From Ruminococcaceae bacterium UBA1425 (GTDB taxonomy: Bacteria; Bacillota; Clostridia; Oscillospirales; Acutalibacteraceae), in NCBI GenBank assembly GCA_002329365.1, contig DCUB01000050.1, forward strand, positions 81,584 through 145,583: a stretch of 64,000 nucleotides of DNA, read 5' to 3'. The notes under the pieces were generated by a model. That model ran no database searches and was not told where the DNA came from. It saw nothing but the letters and a program-made list of their open reading frames with translations. Position numbers and translations under genes: made by a program. How positions within the stretch are numbered: the first letter of the stretch is position 1; each line of letters begins with the position of its first letter. Positions 1-8,345 of this stretch are shown in pieces.

Positions 1-262
1 GACCTTAGGGAAAGTGCAACAGAGATATACCGCCCGCTTTGCGGGCAAGGGTGGAAAGGCGAGGTAAGAGCTCACCGGCGCGCGGGAGACCGCGCGGCCC
101 TGCAAACCCTATCCGGAGCAACATCGACCGCGGAAAAGGCGAAAGCCTTTGCGCCTGCTCGGCGAATTCCGCAAAGGATGGCTAAAGCGCGACGGCAACG
201 CCGCGCGTAGAAAGATGATTGCCTTAAACGACAGAACCCGGCTTACAGGTCTGCTCGCATTT
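1..262 (+). ncRNA. rnpB: RNase P RNA, class A, 3' part (5' end outside window)
   Basis: This is the catalytic RNA of ribonuclease P, which matures the 5' ends of tRNAs. Conserved core segments are visible in order: GGGAAAGTGCAACAGAGA and ACCGCCC near the left edge, AAGGGTGGAAAGG and GGTAAGAGCTCACC at 48-75, CTATCCGGAGCAAC at 109-122, and ACAGAACCCGGCTTACAGG at 231-249 near the 3' end. The layout matches the class A form found in Clostridia, not the class B form of Bacillus. The first third of the molecule lies before position 1, and the 3' end is approximate. An open frame running through it from 149 is not coding. Confidence 0.94.
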
Positions 263-280
263 AAAAAAAGGGAAATAAAT

Positions 281-1321
281 ATGGGCAAAGCAAAATATAT
301 CGTTTCACGGCTCAAAAAAATGAATATTTCATCAATGACACAGCTTGCCGCGAAGGTTTCCGAAAGAAGCGGAAAAAACAAGGCGGCTGTTTTGCTTGAT
401 ATGTGCTGGTGCGGTCTGCGCTATCAGGCGGGCTACACCGATTACGAGCTTTTCGCCATGGAGAGGGCAAACGAACGCCAGCGGAAAACCTTTGTCACAA
501 GGGGGATTAACGACAAGCTTGTAAAACGCTTCAACGACAAGGGCAGCCGCCACATTTTCGTCAATAAAGACGAGTTCAACGAGGTTTTTTCCGCGTTTCT
601 TCACAGGGAGTGGCTGAAAATAAAATACCCCTCCGATGCGGGATATGACGAAGCTGCCGAGGCGGAAAAGCTTGCCGGTTTTTGCGACGGCAAGGATGAG
701 ATTGTCGCGAAGCCGCGCGACGGAATGTGCGGCAAGGGCGTGGAGATGATAAAGCCCGACAGCTTTGACAGCGCTTTATGCCTTTATAAATATCTTCAGG
801 ACATTTCCGCGGGCATAGTCGAGGAAAAAATAATCCAGCACCCGACAATGAACCTGCTTTATCCCGACAGTATCAACACTTTGAGAATAGTTACGATAAA
901 CAACGGCGGCTCTGTCAGCGTCGTCGTTGCTCTTTGCCGCATCGGCAACGGCGGCAGGGTCGATAACTTCTTAAACGGCGGAGTGATGACAAGGGTCTCT
1001 ATCGAAACGGGCAGGCTGCTTTACGACGCCGTTGACTCGCAAAACAACGTATATGAAAAGCACCCCGTAACGGGAACGGTGTTTAAGGGCTTTCTGATAC
1101 CCATGTGGGACGAGTGCAAAAAAATGGCGTGCGAAGCGGCGGCGGTGCTGCCGCAGGTCGGGTATGTCGGCTGGGACATTGCCGTAACGCCAAACGGCCC
1201 CGTCCTTGTCGAGGGCAACGAGTTCCCCGGGCACTGCCTTTATCAGCTCCCGCCGCACACGCCCGACAATTACGGGCTTTTGCCGCTTTTTGAAAAGGCG
1301 ATAGGCGGAAAAGTCAGGTAA
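281..1321 (+). CDS. Sugar-transfer-associated ATP-grasp family protein
   Basis: A predicted cytoplasmic protein of 346 residues in the ATP-grasp fold, most like the sugar-transfer-associated ATP-grasp group found near polysaccharide genes. Visible family features are a central EIVAKPRDGMCGKGV segment (glycine-rich ATP loop), an EEKIIQHP segment, SINTLRIVTI, and a C-terminal GYVGWDIAVTPNGPVLVEGN stretch carrying the metal-binding acidic residues. ATP-grasp enzymes ligate a carboxylate to an amine or thiol using ATP; the substrate here cannot be read from sequence. The frame stays open back to 149, but that part overlaps rnpB, so ATG 281 (after AAAAAAAGGGAAA) is chosen. No polysaccharide genes are adjacent. 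Confidence 0.8.
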   Translation: MGKAKYIVSRLKKMNISSMTQLAAKVSERSGKNKAAVLLDMCWCGLRYQAGYTDYELFAMERANERQRKTFVTRGINDKLVKRFNDKGSRHIFVNKDEFNEVFSAFLHREWLKIKYPSDAGYDEAAEAEKLAGFCDGKDEIVAKPRDGMCGKGVEMIKPDSFDSALCLYKYLQDISAGIVEEKIIQHPTMNLLYPDSINTLRIVTINNGGSVSVVVALCRIGNGGRVDNFLNGGVMTRVSIETGRLLYDAVDSQNNVYEKHPVTGTVFKGFLIPMWDECKKMACEAAAVLPQVGYVGWDIAVTPNGPVLVEGNEFPGHCLYQLPPHTPDNYGLLPLFEKAIGGKVR

Positions 1322-1371
1322 CTTTGAACCCGACAAGCCCGTAAGCCATATGATGTTACCGGGTGATAAAT

Positions 1372-1722
1372 ATGGCGAAGGAAATAGTTAGCCTGTTATG
1401 TCTGCTGCTTGTATTTCTCGGCCTTGTCGCGCTGGCTTATTACATTATCCTCAGAATACTGCGTCCCAAAAAGAGCGGCAGGTATATTGTGCTTATATCT
1501 GCCGACGGCAGCTCGTCCGACGTCGCCGACAGGCTCTGCTCGGAATACATGCGCCTTGAGCTGCTCGGCGAGCAGTTAAAAGGCAGCGTTGTCGTGCTCG
1601 ACTGCGGCATGACGCGCGAGGAAAGGCGCCGCTGCGACGAATTCTGCCTTATTACGAAAAACGTACATGTATGCAGCCCCGACGAACTTCGGACACTAAC
1701 GGAAAAGATACTTAAAAAATAA
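1372..1722 (+). CDS. Small single-pass membrane protein, unknown function
   Basis: A 116-residue protein with one hydrophobic N-terminal helix (about residues 5-27) followed by a basic stretch (RPKKSGR) and a soluble cytoplasmic domain of about 85 residues with predicted alternating strands and helices (RYIVLISADG, GSVVVLDCGM). I do not recognise the family. It lies 50 bp after the ATP-grasp gene and 15 bp before recD2, so it is probably co-transcribed with recD2 and comF. A GTG at 1363 would add three residues; ATG 1372 sits better behind GGGTGA. Confidence 0.7.
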   Translation: MAKEIVSLLCLLLVFLGLVALAYYIILRILRPKKSGRYIVLISADGSSSDVADRLCSEYMRLELLGEQLKGSVVVLDCGMTREERRRCDEFCLITKNVHVCSPDELRTLTEKILKK

Positions 1723-1737
1723 TACAGCGGGTATAAA

Positions 1738-3945
1738 ATGCGGGAAAACGAAACAAAAACAGAAGAACTGCGGGGTAGCGTCGAAAGCGTTACCTTCCGC
1801 AAGGAGGATACGGGCTTCACCGTGCTGGAACTAAACAGCGGCGGTGAGCTTGTTACTGTTGTCGGCGTTCTTCCGCAGATAAACGAGGGCGAGGAGCTTC
1901 GCCTTACGGGAAAATGGGATTTCCACAGGTCGTTCGGGCGTCAGTTCCGCGCAGAGCTGTGCGAGCGAAAGCTGCCGTCAACGGCAGGCGACCTCCTTCG
2001 TTACCTCTCCTCCGGCGTCATCAAGGGTATAGGTCCGTCCACGGCGCTTAAAATAGTCGAGGAGTTCGGCGACGAATCGTTTGAGGTGCTTGAAAACGAG
2101 CCGAAACGCCTTGCGAAAATCAAGGGCATATCAATTGCGAAGGCGGAGGAGATTTCGGCGCGCTTTAAAGAGCAGTTCGCCATGCGCGAGGTTATGATAT
2201 CGCTCGAGCGTTTCGGCATGACGGCCTCCGAGTGCTTAAAGGCGTTCAAACTTTTCGGCGTAAGAGCCGTTGAGACGATAAAACAGAATCCGTACATACT
2301 TTGCGGCGAAAATGTGGGGATAGGCTTTGAAAGGGCTGACGCAATAGCCTGCTCCATGAGTGACAGACCAGACGATATTTTCAGAACCATGGCGGCGGCC
2401 GTCCATGTCATCAGACACAACCTTTCAAACGGGCATACCTGCATCCCGCGCGACAAGATATACGCGCCGTGCCTTGAGCTTATAGGAGCCGGCAGGGATG
2501 ACGTCGACGAGGCATTAGAGCAGCTGCTTTTAGGGAAACAGCTTGTTTCGAAAAAGCTTAAGGGCAGGGAGTTTTTGTTTCTGCCGTATATTTTCAACGC
2601 GGAAAAGGACTCAGCCGACCACATAAAAATGATACTTCGCTTCCCTCCGCCCACGCGCAGCACCTTGGACGAGGAAATCAGGCTTGCCGAAAAACGTGAA
2701 AACATAGTCTACGGGGAAAAGCAGCGGTTTGCCGTCAAAACTGCCGTCGAAAGGGGGCTGCTCATACTTACGGGCGGCCCGGGCACGGGGAAAACCACGG
2801 CGTTAAAGGGCATAATCAGCCTGTTCGAGCAGCAGGGGCTTGACATTTCGCTTGCCGCGCCGACGGGCAGGGCGGCAAAGCGCATGAGCGAGGTTACGGG
2901 CAGGGAGGCAAAGACAATCCACAGGCTTCTCGAGGTTGAGTGGGACGACAGCGACAGGCCCGTATTTCAGCGGAACGAGCGGAACCCCCTCGAGGCGAAC
3001 GCCGTGATTGTGGACGAGCTTTCGATGGTCGACATATATGTCTTTTCAAGCCTTTTAAAGGCGCTGCCTATCGGCTGCCGCCTCGTAATGGTCGGCGACT
3101 CCGACCAGCTTCCGCCCGTGGGAGCCGGCAACGTGCTATCCGATATGATAGAGTCGGGGCTGCTGCCCGTCGTACAGCTCACGGAGGTTTTCAGGCAGGC
3201 GATGGAAAGCCTTATAGTCACGAACGCCCACAGCATAGTAAAGGGCGAAATGCCGCAGCTTGACTGCAGGGACAGGGATTTTTTCTTCATTGAGCGCGAC
3301 GTTTACTCCGTTCCCGAAACAGTAACGGAGCTTTGCGCAAGCCGCCTGCCGAAGGCATACGGCTATTCACCGCTTGACGATATACAGGTGATTTGCCCGT
3401 CACGCAAGGGCGAAACGGGCTCTGTAAACATAAACCGCCTTTTGCAGGAGCGGCTTAACCCTCAGGACGGCAACAAAAAGGAAATCACTCTGAGGGGCAG
3501 ACTTTTCCGCGAGGGCGACAAGGTCATGCAGATAAAGAACAATTACGACATTTATTGGGAAAAGGGGCGGGAAAACGGCACCGGCATTTTTAACGGCGAC
3601 ATAGGCATACTTAAAAAAATCGACGCGGCGGGCGGCGTCATTATCGTCGAGTTCGACGGCCGCGCCGCCGAATATCCCGTCGACGCCGCGCTCGAGCTTG
3701 AGCTTGCCTACGCTATTACCGTTCACAAAAGCCAGGGCAACGAGTTTGAGGCTGTAGTTATGCCCGCCGCGGGAATAACGCCCCGCCTTTCTTACAGAAA
3801 CCTTCTTTACACTGCCGTTACAAGGGCAAAATCAATTATGATAATCGTCGGAAGCCGCGGGCAGATTCGGACAATGACCGAAAACGACAAAAAGGCCGCA
3901 AGATATTCCGCGCTGAAATATCTGTTGACGGAAGAATATGAGTGA
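1738..3945 (+). CDS. recD2: RecD2-type ATP-dependent 5'-3' DNA helicase
   Basis: A superfamily 1B helicase of 735 residues, the usual size of RecD2, the RecD-like protein of bacteria without a RecBCD partner; it acts in DNA repair and replication fork handling. Domains in order: an N-terminal OB-like region, tandem helix-hairpin-helix segments near residues 85-150 (SSGVIKGIGPSTALKIV, KIKGISIAKAEEI), Walker A GGPGTGKTT near 346, DELSMVD (Walker B) near 425, a GDSDQLPPVG motif, and the C-terminal UvrD-like motif YAITVHKSQGNEF near 660. Its last 8 bases overlap comF, which implies translational coupling. Confidence 0.95.
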   Translation: MRENETKTEELRGSVESVTFRKEDTGFTVLELNSGGELVTVVGVLPQINEGEELRLTGKWDFHRSFGRQFRAELCERKLPSTAGDLLRYLSSGVIKGIGPSTALKIVEEFGDESFEVLENEPKRLAKIKGISIAKAEEISARFKEQFAMREVMISLERFGMTASECLKAFKLFGVRAVETIKQNPYILCGENVGIGFERADAIACSMSDRPDDIFRTMAAAVHVIRHNLSNGHTCIPRDKIYAPCLELIGAGRDDVDEALEQLLLGKQLVSKKLKGREFLFLPYIFNAEKDSADHIKMILRFPPPTRSTLDEEIRLAEKRENIVYGEKQRFAVKTAVERGLLILTGGPGTGKTTALKGIISLFEQQGLDISLAAPTGRAAKRMSEVTGREAKTIHRLLEVEWDDSDRPVFQRNERNPLEANAVIVDELSMVDIYVFSSLLKALPIGCRLVMVGDSDQLPPVGAGNVLSDMIESGLLPVVQLTEVFRQAMESLIVTNAHSIVKGEMPQLDCRDRDFFFIERDVYSVPETVTELCASRLPKAYGYSPLDDIQVICPSRKGETGSVNINRLLQERLNPQDGNKKEITLRGRLFREGDKVMQIKNNYDIYWEKGRENGTGIFNGDIGILKKIDAAGGVIIVEFDGRAAEYPVDAALELELAYAITVHKSQGNEFEAVVMPAAGITPRLSYRNLLYTAVTRAKSIMIIVGSRGQIRTMTENDKKAARYSALKYLLTEEYE

Positions 3946-4657
3946 GTTTTTAAAACAGCTTTCATATCTGATTTTTCCGCGGAGATGCTATTTCTGCGGC
4001 GAGGTCGTCGCGCCTCATGTCGGCGCGTGCAAAAAATGCGCCTCGTCCGCAGAGCGTGTTTCAAAGCCCGTCTGCCTCAACTGCGGCAGCGGAAAGGACA
4101 GATGCGGCTGCAAAGGGCACAGGCGTTTTTTCAGCGCGGCGGCCGCACCTTTTTATTATTCGGGAGCCGTGCGCGGCTGTATAATAAGGTTCAAGTTCAA
4201 CGGCAGAAGGGATACGGCTGAGGGGCTTGGCATCGAGATGTCGAAGGCGGTAAAAACCACGCTCGCGCACATGACCTTCGACATTGCCACAAGCGTTCCT
4301 ATGAGCCGTGAAAAGGAGAAAAAAAGAGGCTATAACCAGAGTACGCTACTTTGTACAGAAACGGCGAAGCGGCTTAATATAGACTGCGACTGCTCACTGC
4401 TTATAAAGCTGTACGAAACAAAAAACCAGCATGACCTCCCCGTTCACCTGCGGAGCGGAAACATTTTCGGCGTGTTCGACGTAACAAAGCCGGAAAAGGT
4501 CAGGGGAAAGACGGTTCTTTTGTGCGACGACATAAAAACCTCGGGCGAAACGCTCAACGAGTGCGCGAAAATGCTTATTCTTAACGGCGCTAAGGAGGTT
4601 GCCTGCGTCTGCGCCGCGGTAGTGCCGGGAAAGAAGAAAGAAAATAAGGCAAAATGA
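3938..4657 (+). CDS. comF: ComF-family phosphoribosyltransferase-like protein
   Basis: A 239-residue protein of the ComF/GntX family. The N terminus has a cysteine-rich zinc-finger region (CYFCGE, CKKC, CLNC, CGC), followed by a type I phosphoribosyltransferase fold whose PRPP loop is visible as VLLCDDIKTSGETL near residue 195 and the family motif REKEKKRGYNQS near 127. ComF is needed for DNA uptake during transformation in Bacillus and Haemophilus; it interacts with ComFA and primosome proteins. ATG 3938 lies inside the end of recD2 (ATGA-type overlap). A comEA-like gene and a ComEC-like hydrolase occur elsewhere in the window, but no comFA is adjacent. Confidence 0.88.
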   Translation: MSEFLKQLSYLIFPRRCYFCGEVVAPHVGACKKCASSAERVSKPVCLNCGSGKDRCGCKGHRRFFSAAAAPFYYSGAVRGCIIRFKFNGRRDTAEGLGIEMSKAVKTTLAHMTFDIATSVPMSREKEKKRGYNQSTLLCTETAKRLNIDCDCSLLIKLYETKNQHDLPVHLRSGNIFGVFDVTKPEKVRGKTVLLCDDIKTSGETLNECAKMLILNGAKEVACVCAAVVPGKKKENKAK

Positions 4658-4729
4658 AGACAAATTTTGCGGCTGTCAAGGTTGTCTTGTCCTGTAATAA
4701 GCAGGGGTGCACCCTCATGTGTGTTATTT

Positions 4730-5022
4730 AAGGGGTGGAACCGCACGGGCATCCGGTGTATTTTGCGCGGAACGCATAAATGCGTTCCCTGCAAATGTTT
4801 TTTGATATTTGTCGTTTGAAAAGCAGGGAACGGACTCATCCGTTCCGAAAAATCAAAACTCTGCTTTTAAACCGCGGAACGGTCAAGACCGTTCCCTACG
4901 CAGTATTTTCATTTGTTTTGATGTTTGTTGGTGATTAACATTAAAATCACAGGTTATTCTTATCCTGTTGACATCAGGGGTACACATAGGTACAACGGGC
5001 GCACACACAGGGAAGCCCCTAC
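4730..5022. repeat. Array of modular intergenic palindromes (locus 1)
   Basis: The 427-bp gap between comF and metF contains no gene but four short palindromic units. They are 4766-4792 (GGAACGCATAAATGCGTTCC), 4824-4847 (GGAACGGACTCATCCGTTCC, one mismatch), 4873-4901 (GGAACGGTCAAGACCGTTCC followed by CTAC) and a degenerate unit at 4995-5022 (GGGCGCACACACAGG then CCCCTAC). Spacers are 25-35 bp and AT-rich. The first three units recur in the same order, inverted, at 10622-10756. Confidence 0.85.
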
Positions 5023-5051
5023 TTGTAAAACATTTACAAACGTGATAAAAT
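5023..5051 (+). promoter_or_regulatory. metF promoter with overlapping dyad
   Basis: TTGTAA (5023-5028) and TAAAAT (5046-5051) are separated by 17 bp, a good sigma-A promoter. A perfect inverted repeat, TTGTAAA-ACA-TTTACAA (5023-5039), covers the -35 box and half of the spacer, where a repressor would block RNA polymerase. GCGGAGGAAA (5071-5080) is the ribosome binding site for the TTG start at 5085. Confidence 0.65.
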
Positions 5052-5084
5052 GTTGAAATAGTATAACACAGCGGAGGAAACGTT

Positions 5085-5930
5085 TTGAAAATAACCGAAA
5101 ACTTCAAAAAGAAAAACCCGATATCCTTTGAAATATTTCCGCCGAAGGGCGAGCTCAGCATAGACGCCCTGCGCGGCACTCTCGACGGCTTAAAGGCGCT
5201 TTCGCCCGACTTTATAAGCGTTACGTTTTCGGCGGGCGGAACGGGGAACAGCAACAAAACAGTCGAGCTTGCCGGGTTTATCAAGAACGAGTGCGGCATT
5301 GAAGCGATGGCTCACCTTACTTGCGTCCACTCGCGCGCCGACGAAATCGAAAGCATAATAGAGAGTCTGCGCGAGAAAAAAATAGAAAACATACTTGCAT
5401 TACGCGGCGACATAATCACAGGACGTGAATCGGCGGGGTTTAAATACGCGAAGGACCTGATAGCATACCTGCGCGGCAAGGATTTCTGCATAGGCGCGGC
5501 GTGCTATCCCGAAGGGCATGTCGACTGCGACAGCCTTGAGGACGACGCCCGATATATGCGCGAAAAGCAGGACGCGGGAGCCGGATTTTTCATTTCGCAG
5601 CTTTTTTTCGACAACGAGCTGTTTTACAGATTTCTCGACAGGGCGCACAAGGCGGGAATTAACAAACCTATAGTTCCCGGTATAATGCCAATGCTCGCGA
5701 AGAATCAGATAGAGCGTATGATTTACATGTGCGGCGCGTCAATGCCCTCCGCCATTGTCCGGCTTCTTCACAAATACGAGGACAAGCCGGAAGACCTGCG
5801 GCGCGCGGGAATTGAATATGCGGCGGGGCAGGTGAGTGACCTGCTTAATAATCAGGATTGCGGAGTACACATATACACTATGAACAAGCCGGATATTGCA
5901 AAACGCATACTTGAGATGACGGCGCAATAA
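5085..5930 (+). CDS. metF: 5,10-methylenetetrahydrofolate reductase
   Basis: An FAD-dependent TIM-barrel enzyme of 281 residues that reduces 5,10-methylene-THF to 5-methyl-THF, the methyl donor for methionine synthesis. The family start PISFEIFPPKGE (about residues 12-23), the HLTCVHSR segment and the LRGD motif (about 106) are present, along with FISQLFFDN and PGIMPM, all conserved in MetF. The TTG start is supported by a strong ribosome binding site 5 bp upstream. The metH gene follows after 18 bp, so the two probably form an operon that makes and uses methyl-THF. Confidence 0.94.
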   Translation: MKITENFKKKNPISFEIFPPKGELSIDALRGTLDGLKALSPDFISVTFSAGGTGNSNKTVELAGFIKNECGIEAMAHLTCVHSRADEIESIIESLREKKIENILALRGDIITGRESAGFKYAKDLIAYLRGKDFCIGAACYPEGHVDCDSLEDDARYMREKQDAGAGFFISQLFFDNELFYRFLDRAHKAGINKPIVPGIMPMLAKNQIERMIYMCGASMPSAIVRLLHKYEDKPEDLRRAGIEYAAGQVSDLLNNQDCGVHIYTMNKPDIAKRILEMTAQ

Positions 5931-5948
5931 GTATTAAGGGTGATAACA

Positions 5949-8297
5949 ATGCTTGAGCTTTCAAGATTTATTATATTCGACGGAGCCATGGGCACAATGC
6001 TCCAAAGCAGAGGCTTAAAGGCGGGCGGGCTGCCCGAGCTTTTAAACCTGACCGACGGCGATGTCGTCCGCTCGATTCACGAGGAATACGTCAGAGCCGG
6101 TGCGGATGTAGTTACGACAAACACGTTTGGGGCAAACGCCCGCAAGCTTTCGGGAAATGCGGACGTGCGCGAAGTAGTCACGGCCGGCGTAAGGCTCGCG
6201 AAGGAGTCGGGGGCAAAATATGTCGCACTCGACGTCGGCCCTACCGGCGAGCTTATGGAGCCTATGGGAGAGCTTTCCTTTGAGGATGCAGTTTCGATCT
6301 TCAAAGAGCAGATATCCGCGGGCGCCGCGGTTGGCGCCGATCTGATATTAATCGAAACGATGTCAGACCTGCTCGAAACAAAGGCGGCAATGATAGCCGC
6401 GAAGGAATGCTGCCGCCTGCCCGTTTTCGTAACGATGACATATGGTGAAAACGGCAGAACGTTTCTCGGCACCGACCCCGCGGCTGCGACGATAACTCTC
6501 TGCGCCTTAGGCGCGGCGGCTGTCGGCGTCAACTGCTCGCTGGGTCCCTCCGACCTGCTGCCGGTAGTAAAAACCATACTTAAATACTCTACGGTGCCTG
6601 TCATAGTGCAGGCAAACGCCGGTCTTCCGTCTGTCGTAAACGGCGAAACAGTGTTCGGCATCAAGCCGCAGGAATACGCCGAAAGCGTCAAAAAGATGAT
6701 TGACATGGGCGTGTCGATAGTGGGCGGCTGCTGCGGCACAAATCCCGGGTACATCAGACGGATAAAGGAGCTTACAACAGGCAGAAGTCCCGTCCGCCGT
6801 GAAATCCCGAAATATACGGCTTTTACAAGTGCGCGCAAGTCGGTTGTGCTCGACGGCTCGACGGCGGTTATCGGCGAGCGGATTAACCCTACGGGCAAAA
6901 AGGCCTTAAAGGAAGCGCTTCGAAACGGCGACATTGATTATATAATCGACGAAGCCTTGAAGCAGGAGGACTGCGGGGCTGACATACTCGACGTAAACGC
7001 GGGGCTGCCCGAGCTTGACGAGCCGAAGGTTTTAAGCAAGCTTGTAAAGGAGATTCAGGCGGTAACAGCTCTCCCGCTTCAAATCGACAGCTCCGACTCC
7101 GCCGCTATTGAGGCGGCTGTCCGTGTCTACAACGGCAAGCCCATAATAAACTCCGTAAACGGCGGAGCCGAGAGCATGGAGACCATTCTGCCTATTGCGA
7201 AAAAATACGGCGCGGCTGTCGTCGCTCTTACTCTCGACGAGAACGGCATACCCGAAACTGCGGAGGAAAGGCTGAAAATCGCCGAAAGAATACTCGAGCG
7301 CGCAATGTTTACGGGCATCCCGAAAAACGACGTCATTATAGACTGCCTCGTGCTTACGGCGTCCACAAATCAGGCAATGGTGCTTGAAACCATTCGCGCT
7401 GTGCGCATTGTAAAGGAGCGGCTGGGGCTTAAAACGGTACTGGGGGTAAGCAACGTGTCGTTCGGGCTTCCCGACAGGGAGCTTGTAAACAGCACGTTCC
7501 TTGCGGCGGCGTTCGGAGCGGGGCTTGACATGCCTATACTGAACCCGTTGTCCGAAAGCTACATGAAGGTTGTTGCGGCGTATAAGGTTCTGAACAACGA
7601 GGACAAGGGCGCGGAGATATTTATAAAGGAGCATTCGCAATACTCTGCAAAGGTCGAGCAGATAACAGTTGAGAACAAGGATATACGCGACATAATTTTA
7701 AACGGGAGAAAGGGGAATATTGTCCCCGCCGTAAGCGAAGCGCTTAAAAGCAAAAGCGTAATGGAGGTTATAAACGAGTATTTTATTCCCGCCCTCGACG
7801 AAACGGGCAGGCGTTATGAAAGCGGCCAGTTTTTCCTGCCCCAGCTTATGGCGGCGGCAGAAACGGCAAAGGCGGGCTTCGGCGTGCTTTACGCCGCCGG
7901 CGAAAAATCGGCTGCGAAGCCGAGGGGAAAAATCCTTTTAGCGACGGTCAAGGGCGACGTGCACGATATAGGGAAAAACATAGTCCGTATGCTATTGGAA
8001 AATTACGGCTATGAAGTAATCGACCTCGGCAAGGACGTCGACCCCGAAAAAATCGTTCAGGCTGCCGTCGGGCAAAAAATAAAGCTCGTTGGCTTAAGCG
8101 CGCTGATGACGACAACCGTCAGATATATGGAGGAAACGGTAAAGGCGCTTAAAAACGCCGGCGCCGAAAGCAAAATAATGGTAGGCGGAGCCGTTCTCAA
8201 TGAGGAGTATTCGCGCCTTGTCGGCGCCGACTACTACGCAAAGGACGCCGCGGAGGCGACGAGAATCGCGGCGGAAGTATTCGAAAACACCATATAA
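5949..8297 (+). CDS. metH: Cobalamin-dependent methionine synthase lacking the reactivation domain
   Basis: A 782-residue enzyme that transfers the methyl group of methyl-THF to homocysteine through cobalamin. Domains in order are an N-terminal homocysteine-binding barrel (about 1-285) with the zinc cysteines in GVNCS and GGCCGTNP; a pterin-binding barrel (about 305-570, INPTGKKALKEAL, DVNAGLPE, QIDSSD); a cobalamin cap and Rossmann-type B12 domain (about 610-782) with D670-V-H672-D-I-G, where His672 should be the lower cobalt ligand. The C-terminal AdoMet-binding reactivation domain of the 1200-residue E. coli enzyme is missing, as in many Clostridia and Thermotoga. ATG 5949 behind AAGGGTG is preferred to GTG 5940. 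Confidence 0.93.
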   Translation: MLELSRFIIFDGAMGTMLQSRGLKAGGLPELLNLTDGDVVRSIHEEYVRAGADVVTTNTFGANARKLSGNADVREVVTAGVRLAKESGAKYVALDVGPTGELMEPMGELSFEDAVSIFKEQISAGAAVGADLILIETMSDLLETKAAMIAAKECCRLPVFVTMTYGENGRTFLGTDPAAATITLCALGAAAVGVNCSLGPSDLLPVVKTILKYSTVPVIVQANAGLPSVVNGETVFGIKPQEYAESVKKMIDMGVSIVGGCCGTNPGYIRRIKELTTGRSPVRREIPKYTAFTSARKSVVLDGSTAVIGERINPTGKKALKEALRNGDIDYIIDEALKQEDCGADILDVNAGLPELDEPKVLSKLVKEIQAVTALPLQIDSSDSAAIEAAVRVYNGKPIINSVNGGAESMETILPIAKKYGAAVVALTLDENGIPETAEERLKIAERILERAMFTGIPKNDVIIDCLVLTASTNQAMVLETIRAVRIVKERLGLKTVLGVSNVSFGLPDRELVNSTFLAAAFGAGLDMPILNPLSESYMKVVAAYKVLNNEDKGAEIFIKEHSQYSAKVEQITVENKDIRDIILNGRKGNIVPAVSEALKSKSVMEVINEYFIPALDETGRRYESGQFFLPQLMAAAETAKAGFGVLYAAGEKSAAKPRGKILLATVKGDVHDIGKNIVRMLLENYGYEVIDLGKDVDPEKIVQAAVGQKIKLVGLSALMTTTVRYMEETVKALKNAGAESKIMVGGAVLNEEYSRLVGADYYAKDAAEATRIAAEVFENTI

Positions 8298-8345
8298 AGC
8301 ACCGCACAATCAACGGTTTTGCGGTTCAAAACAGGAGAATATAAT

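Noticed and set aside
149..280. N-terminal extension of the ATP-grasp reading frame
   Set aside because: The extension lies inside the conserved 3' part of rnpB and has no homology to the family; ATG 281 follows the RNA end.
2001..2705. Long open frame opposite recD2
   Set aside because: Antisense shadow of a well-conserved helicase, rich in Ser and Pro as expected for a reversed codon pattern; no ribosome site.
5023..5084. SAM or cobalamin riboswitch before metF-metH
   Set aside because: The leader from the promoter to the start is about 30 bases, too short for either aptamer, and no conserved box is seen.
6077..6934. 285-codon open frame opposite metH
   Set aside because: Shadow of the homocysteine-binding domain; the composition is biased and no family is recognisable.
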